From: Sisyra terminalis
Lineage: Eukaryota; Arthropoda; Insecta; Neuroptera; Sisyridae
Assembly: GCA_958496175.1 (NCBI GenBank)
Contig: OY292277.1
Location: 42,295,050 to 42,359,049 of the forward strand
Reading direction: 5' to 3'
Length of the DNA: 64,000 nucleotides
The position numbers and the translations under genes were made by a program. Position 1 is the stretch's first letter, and every line of letters starts with the position of its first letter. The notes beneath the pieces were generated by a model that was not told the origin of the DNA, searched no databases, and was given only the letters and a program-made list of their open reading frames with translations. Of the stretch, positions 58,360 through 64,000 are shown one piece after another.

Positions 58360-59165
58360 TGACAGTATCCTTCAATCCCGTCCTCCATTCCGAATTTGGG
58401 TCATAGTATTCTTCACTTATTCCTTTCTGGGGATCATTCCTGTAGATTCTCAGGCTATATTCTTTTTAATCTTCTTTGTATCAATGGTAGTTTAAATATT
58501 TTCGTGCTCATTGCATCGTTCCTTATGTTTTAGATTTACTTCTTGATTACGTCTTTTATAAAAGGTATATTTAGGTCATCATGCAATATTTGGTTGCCAA
58601 TTTGCCAAGACGCTATAGCTATGGATCGTAAGATTTTTGATTGTGATCTGTGAATGATATTAGTATTTGATACTTTAATGCAACTCCAAAGTTTCAGCCT
58701 ATATGCCCAGATTGGCTTTATCATTGTTTTCTATAACTCCATACTGCTAACATTCAATTATCAAAATTAATTTAAATTAAATTTAATTTAATGTGGATAA
58801 CGGGAATTTGAATATAAATCTGCGACTCGTTATTTTAATGTTGACCAACAGTAGGCACTATGAAGGTATGATTTATTGGTTGTTAATTTTATTAACCTGT
58901 TTGAATTATTGATTGGCATAATTTTTTTTATAAGTCACCATTTTTTTTTATTTTAGCATCTATTTGTATTTTTTTGGCCACTGTGTGGGGTTTCTATGTA
59001 GGTTTTTTGTCCAATGTGATACCCAAATATTTTACATTATCCTTTTGTGAAACAGTGATGTTATTAGTTTTAATCACGAGTGCCGTTTTTTCGTTGTTAT
59101 TGTACTAAAAGTAATTTGAGTTGACTTTTGAGGATTGACGTTCATTTTCCAGCCTTGGAAGTTTG
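58360..59165 (-). pseudogene. Second Jockey-like LINE RT/C-terminal relic
   Basis: Minus strand from 59160: GWKMNVNPQKSTQITF, VSQKDNVKYLGITLDKKPT (RT palm/thumb region), then MIKPIWAYRLKLWSC, HRSQSKILRSI and HDDLNIPFIKDVIKK (C-terminal LINE block), then KKIKK near 58450. Frameshifts and stops break it. About 120 bp (roughly 58745-58868) with no LINE similarity interrupts it between NKSYL and MIKPIW. Differs in sequence from the 55-kb LINE. Confidence 0.75.
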
Positions 59166-59220
59166 AAAATTAATAAATGTTTCTAAAATAAAACTTAACT
59201 ATTTACAAAATCCGTATAAA

Positions 59221-59280
59221 GCCTACTGGTGGCCGAGTGGTCTAGGTGACCGCTTCAAAACTGGTAGGTTTATTCGACTA
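59221..59280 (+). repeat. SINE tRNA-like head, well preserved
   Basis: GCCTACTGGTGGCCGAGTGG starts it; the A box TGGCCGAGTGG is intact (59230-59240). CTAGGTGACCGCTTCAAAAC and a degenerate B-box region follow. The body is missing. The A box matches Leu/Ser-type tRNA genes. Confidence 0.68.
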
Positions 59281-59331
59281 GTAGATTAAAAATAGCACAG
59301 AGAATAAGACGTTGGATTATTGCAGGCTCAA

Positions 59332-59366
59332 GTATACCTGTATACCGGATTTTTGATCAGGTATAC
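59332..59366. repeat. Perfect 9-bp inverted repeat
   Basis: GTATACCTG (59332-59340) and CAGGTATAC (59358-59366) with a 17-bp spacer. Meaning unknown. Confidence 0.8.
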
Positions 59367-59369
59367 GAA

Positions 59370-62300
59370 ATTTCGATTGTACCACGTTAATTTTATATTT
59401 TTATATAATTTTATGATACCAGATTCACAAGTCTAATATATTTTTTTTGATTTCCCCAATATGGGATATGGGTTTATATAATTTTAAGTTAATTCTTATT
59501 CATTTTAAAGTTTAGTACTCTTTTGAAAAATTAGAATTTTTCAGTACATTCGATATTCTATACTAAATACTAGACGAATTTGTCAAAAAAGTGATTAACA
59601 TATAGTAACCCTCCTGGTGTAATAGATAAATTATTAAAAAGGTCCCTTGAAGCATAATTTGAAAACCATTATACATTTAGACTAATTACTTATTATAATT
59701 GATGAGAAAAAAATCAAAACTTACTTTTGTTTTGATACCATGTTTCTGCGCCCTCTGTGACTTAATTTTGGTATCATTGGTTGCACTTTTCAATAAATTT
59801 TATCAAAATAAACAAATTTATTAGACCAAAAATATTTTTCATTTAGCCAATTAGTACTAACAATGAATTGCATATTGCTTCAATGTGGGGCCTACTCCCC
59901 AGAAAGAACTTCTACCGAACTCTCCCAAAGGTATGAACAACACTATACCCTTCTTATTACATCCACTATTCCCTATATTTCATCTCTTGGAATTCTAAAT
60001 CATTAATGACCCAGTAGTTAGAAAATGACTTAAAAAAAAACAAATTAATAAAATGAGAATTCAATGTTCCATCAATTCTCTTTGGGGATGCCGTATTAAC
60101 GGTTTAGGTTTCGATTAAATCAATTATTCATCCAACTGATTTATAGGAAATATAAGATATATTATGCAATATATCCTGTATATTGTATACACAGTATAAT
60201 TGTTCAAAGTCAGCGAAAAAATCTTATTTTGAAGAAAATATAAACCAGTTATAAACCAAAGCAAAATCAATTCTTTTTAAAACTTCAAGATAAAGAAGTT
60301 TAAATTTTAATATTTGTGGGTCTTTATATAGGATTATTCTTATTATAGGAACGCACTTAATTCACTGAACTATAAACATTTAATTAGTGCAAAAGAAATA
60401 GTTGTACATTCCTTTAATTTGAAGAAAAAAGTAATGAAGAAATTTAAAATGTAAAACTAAAAATTTGCCTAACATAATCTTGATAAACAGTCGGTATTCA
60501 CATGCAATAAATCTTACATGAAATGAAGCATTTTTATTCCATTTTTATTTCAAGTAATTAGTTAAAATTCGGTAGTTCATTTCCAAAGTATTTTTATTAT
60601 AGCATCGCAAAGATGATCGCATTTCCATGAAGAAGTTTACATCCCATTAATTAACTTAGTTGATTTAAGGTAAAAACTTGTTTTTGTTATGAATCAAAAG
60701 CAAAAATTTACTGCAAAACTTTTAATAATTTTTTTTCCCACCCATAAAAAACAGACAACTAAGTTACAAACTATATGCTAAACTTTTACCACTTAAATTC
60801 GATGAAAGTAAATAACTAACTTTTCCAATTAATGTCATCCCCAATTCAACTTCATATATCACAAAACTTTTCCCCCAGCCTCTTTCCCTACAGAATTTCA
60901 AAGTTTGCATTTCGGCGACAATTGACACAACTATTGTATCAACTTAATTTCCTTCTCAACCTCCTCCCCCTCACTTACCTGTCTCGCCTGTCTTTTTCCC
61001 CTTATTTTAATGCAAACGTCATGATTGGCAAAATTGCTATCGATAAACGATTCACATTTTTCGAACGATAGTGTCAATTTATGCACATTATATAAAACGA
61101 TGTTTAACGCTTGAGTAAATTTCTATAGTTTATGTAAACGTAGAATTATCGTGTAACTTGTAACCGACGTTTTATTTCTACTATCATTATTAAACGAGCG
61201 TTTTTAGTTCGCGGCAATTTTTGACGAGACTCCAACAAACCATGGCTGCTAAAAGATCCGATATTTGCTAGAAAACCATCCAGAAACTTTCCCTTAACCA
61301 AAAAAAAAAAAAAATGCCTCCAACAATTCTATGCTCAATCAAATATTTACATTTGGTTTCTAAGGTCAATTATTCATCTTTTCAGCAATTAATTATGTAA
61401 TAATTGTGTGGTATTTTGTCCCACATAAGCCAATTTTGCCTTTGTTCTTCTTTACTTTCATTTATTATGTTTTCTAAGCATTTCTTCTTATTTAAATTGA
61501 TTATTATAACAGAAGCAAATAGAAAACGGAGAGAACAGTTACTTGTTCATGATTAATATCATTAAAATAACAGGAGAATAATCATGTTAGTTAGGTATAT
61601 GGTAGATATGTAGACAGAAATGGGTTGAAAAAAATAGAGGATGAATAATTAGCAATTAAATTAATTAAAAGACAAAAGCAATTTAACAGATGATGTACTG
61701 ATAAGGTCGTCTCTTGAAAAAATGATGCATTACAATTATTACATTACAATTTTTTCATCTAACATTGTACTGGTAACTAATAATTTTTTTCCGAATTGGC
61801 TATTTTTATGACCAATGAAGTATGGAACTTAGCATAGTAACATACTTTTTGTTATCTTATGGTTTTGAAATTTAATTAGGTAATAAGAAAAACTTCTTAT
61901 GTTTATTTGTGTGTTGAATCTCATTTATGTTGGTTTAATATTAGTTGATTATTTCTTAGGGAACTTGTAAAGAAATAATTTAAAGTTAAATATTAAAGCT
62001 TTGCAAGTTTCATTGGTTTATTTTCAAACTTTTCCAAGCAATCTAAAAACATTTTTTTTTTCACTAGTTTAACTATTTGCAAAATTGTTTGCTTTATTAT
62101 TGAGATCATTAAGGGTTCGTAGGAATGGTACTTGACTTGGGTCACTACTCAACAGTAGACCTTTTGTATTTTTGATGGTACTCTCATTATTGGTACCAAA
62201 TTCGCACTAGATGATGGTATTTTTAATCACTTGAAATCAATTAATTGAAGAGTTAATATAGTAAATTTTGTTATAGCGATGCAACTGCAACTATTCAAGG
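59370..62300. other. Unassigned DNA, possible minus-strand donor
   Basis: On the minus strand GCGAGACAG/GTAAGTGAGG (exon edge at 60979) is a consensus donor. About 110 bp upstream of it on that strand lies TTTTATATAATG. This could be a short first exon, but there is no other support. The plus frame at 60832-61071 lies across it and is not supported. Confidence 0.28.
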
Positions 62301-62302
62301 TA

Positions 62303-62341
62303 TTGCCTGAAGAAGTTGTGAAACAAACCAACGAAACTTGC
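62303..62341 (+). ncRNA. Hammerhead-like motif, family epsilon
   Basis: CTGAAGA (62307-62313), A, GTTG (62315-62318), 10-nt loop, CAAC (62329-62332), GAAAC (62333-62337), TT, then GCAA. TTGC before the core (62303-62306) pairs perfectly with GCAA. The boundary of its host element is unclear; SINE body sequence begins about 15 bp downstream. Confidence 0.42.
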
Positions 62342-62356
62342 AAAAGGCTCAAAAAG

Positions 62357-62460
62357 TATCGAATACATTTTCGATATTTTTCGATTTACGCAATTTATAT
62401 TAACCCTAGAGTCGCCAAAGACCTTAGTAGTTTTAAATAGACGGTTAATAGTGCTAAAAA
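62357..62460 (+). repeat. SINE 3' body fragment
   Basis: TTTTCGATATTTTTCGATTT, TTAACCCTAGAGTCGCCAAA, GACCTTAGTAGTTTTAAATA and GACGGTTAATAG match the SINE body and tail. The tRNA-like head is replaced by the epsilon motif region. Confidence 0.65.
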
Positions 62461-62469
62461 AATTACAAA

Positions 62470-63350
62470 GTTTAAAAAATGTTCATCAATCTTTGTTTAT
62501 CCAAGTTCTTGGCAAATATTCTGCTAATATTTCCATTTATTGTTTTATTTGTTAAAAGAATATAACATATAGCTGTGGCACTAGGATAGACCAAAAAAAT
62601 TTACTTTTTCCTTCGATACTGTGAAAATATTGTTTAAGATAGCGAATAAAAGCTTCGTGGAAACTTGAGCTTAGTTTTAATATAAAGGGTTCCAATTATC
62701 TTTTGTTTGCTTCCCATTAAATAACACTAGGAAAATGTACGATGATATTACTAGTACCAAATTTAAGATATCGTAAAAAGCTTTACATATTCTTATAGAT
62801 AGTTAAACGATCTACAAAAAAGATCTTTTATAATTTTTTGCCAAGTTTTCTGATTTAAAAGTTATAAGAGGTTAAACTTTAAGCCCATTGATTATTTGTT
62901 ATTTTCTTCGATTAAACATCGAAATTTTCTCGACTAAGTGCCATATTTGGGAATACCCTAATCGATTTTTTTTAGTTCTGAATTAAAATTGGGATTAAAA
63001 ATTTGATTTTTTCATTTAAGAATGTTTACTTCATGAAGTAAGATGTTTAAATAGTGAAATAGACGATAAATTATTTGAGATCAAATTTTAACCTCAAGTA
63101 ACTATTAAAGTAGTGAATTTTGAAAAAAATTGTAAGACACCTTTTTTGTAGATCGGTTTATTTTCTTTAAGAATATGTATAGTTCTTTTCGATACCCTGA
63201 ATCGGTAATTTGTAATCAATTCCCACATTTTCCCTGTGTAATTTAAATAGAAAATAACGAAAATCGTGAATAGGCTCTTCTTGGTATTTAACTAATAATA
63301 TTCGGAAGATAGGATTGGTATGGAAATATTCAATTACATTAGAAGGACTT
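62470..63350. other. Nothing recognised
   Basis: AT-rich DNA before the mariner relic. If the mariner was once full length its N-terminal half should lie here, but it cannot be traced. Confidence 0.3.
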
Positions 63351-63354
63351 GGGT

Positions 63355-64000
63355 TATCGAGTCATCATATGCCCATCTCTGCTTACTTGGAACAAAATCG
63401 AGCCCTTCTTAAACCGATTTAAAACTGGGGATGAAAAGTGGATTACCTTTACGAAAACATCAATCGAAAAAAGACATTGTAAATCCTTAAACCTCTAAAC
63501 CTAATTTTATTTATTTTTAGTAGAATGACATGAAAGGATGTAGATCCATGTACTAATTATTAATTTAGCGAAGTTATCTAAGCCTAATTTTAATCTAATT
63601 TTAAGAATGCTGTATAATATTAAGGACCAATATATTATGAGCTTTTAAAACCACAATAAATGCTCAAAACGGAATAGTATTGTCAGTAATGGGATAATTT
63701 AAAGACAGTAATTTGAGAAAAGAATTCGTTGATGTTTAATAGAAAGGACATCATCCTGCATTATGACGGCCACATGCTGCTTTGGGAACTCGTCGAAAAA
63801 TTTCAGAACTAGGCTGGGAAATTCTATCACACTTACCATATTCTCCGGGCAAAGTACTTCAACTAGCATTGGTTTTGTTCGTTATAAAAACTTCCATCCA
63901 TTTTTTCACATCAGAAAATGAAGTATTTTTTTTAAAATAAAATATACAAATTGTTCCCATGCTGGCAAGAAGTTATTATTAATAATGCCAATTATATTAT
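63355..64000 (+). pseudogene. Mariner transposase relic, split by an insertion and cut by window end
   Basis: Plus-strand pieces in order: RVIICPSLL, KIEPFLNRFKTGDEKW (around the first catalytic D), then after the insertion RMLYNIKDQYIMSF, RKDIILHYDGH (HDNARPH box), LGWEILSHLPYSPG (before the third catalytic residue) and KLFPCWQEVIINNAN at the C-terminus. Several frameshifts separate them. The order and spacing match a mauritiana-like mariner, apart from the family beta piece at about 63503-63576. Confidence 0.75.
63494..63592 (-). mobile_element. 5'-truncated family beta insertion inside mariner
   Basis: On the minus strand the sequence matches the 27-kb copy from just after the GAAAC box to the 3' end (ATTAATAATTAGTACATGGA, TCATTCTACT in place of CCACTTTCCTGC, and AAATAAATAAAATT). 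Flanks TCTAAACCTAATTTTA and TCTAAGCCTAATTTTA (63494-63509, 63577-63592) are near-identical, although part of that match overlaps the element end. It interrupts the mariner frame between KRHCKSL and RMLYNI. Confidence 0.6.

Noticed and set aside
59221..59280. Genuine tRNA gene
   Set aside because: The A box is good but the B box is degenerate, acceptor stem pairing is absent, and the head matches the SINE copies at 8391, 20621 and 31921.

Overview
This window is AT-rich, gene-poor eukaryotic DNA, most likely from an insect. The evidence is the repeat content: Tc1 and mariner transposases, several hAT-type families, a Helitron, Jockey-like LINEs, a tRNA-derived SINE, and short retroelements carrying hammerhead-like motifs. 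The species cannot be named from the sequence. No complete protein-coding gene is visible. Nearly all open frames are chance frames or fall inside decayed transposons.

Layout. 0-9 kb: a Tc1-like relic split by a 971-bp palindrome, a hammerhead-like insertion (1983-2229), a candidate 36-nt microexon (3108-3143), foldbacks, hAT and SINE fragments, and a complete Helitron (7404-8128). 9-19 kb: a candidate exon (10023-10132), a hAT MITE with an 8-bp duplication, three foldbacks, and an inverted twin hammerhead-like insertion (15930-16451). 19-22 kb: a nested cluster inside a possible hAT shell, followed by a CpG-rich stretch ending in a strong splice donor (22110). 22-34 kb: mostly unassigned AT-rich DNA with a tandemly duplicated MITE-bearing repeat, a mariner relic and candidate exons at 31300-31398 (-) and 33010-33071 (+). 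34-50 kb: a LINE RNase H relic, a tandem duplication with an internal empty site, and a GC-rich palindromic insertion. 50-64 kb: a second inverted hammerhead-like pair, a TTAA-flanked element, a 5'-truncated LINE with a 12-bp duplication, another LINE relic, and a mariner relic that itself carries an insertion.

The most interesting signal is a motif family seen in five otherwise unrelated sequences: CTGANGA, one A, a 4-5 bp stem, GAAAC, then usually GTC or GTA. Stem II differs in sequence yet pairs in every family, and the flanks of the core form a second short covarying stem. This is the core layout of a type I hammerhead ribozyme with a collapsed stem III and one extra A. The best-delimited copies lie in insertions with 11-12 bp target duplications, and two of these are head-to-head inverted copies. 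Hammerhead ribozymes are known in Penelope-like elements and retrozymes, so these are probably small relatives of such elements. Membership is inference.

Host genes. Three plus-strand intervals (3108-3143, 10023-10132, 33010-33071) are bounded by strong acceptors and donors, and two CpG-rich stretches end in good donors (22110, 39451). They could belong to one long-intron gene or lncRNA on the plus strand. Only RNA evidence can confirm this.
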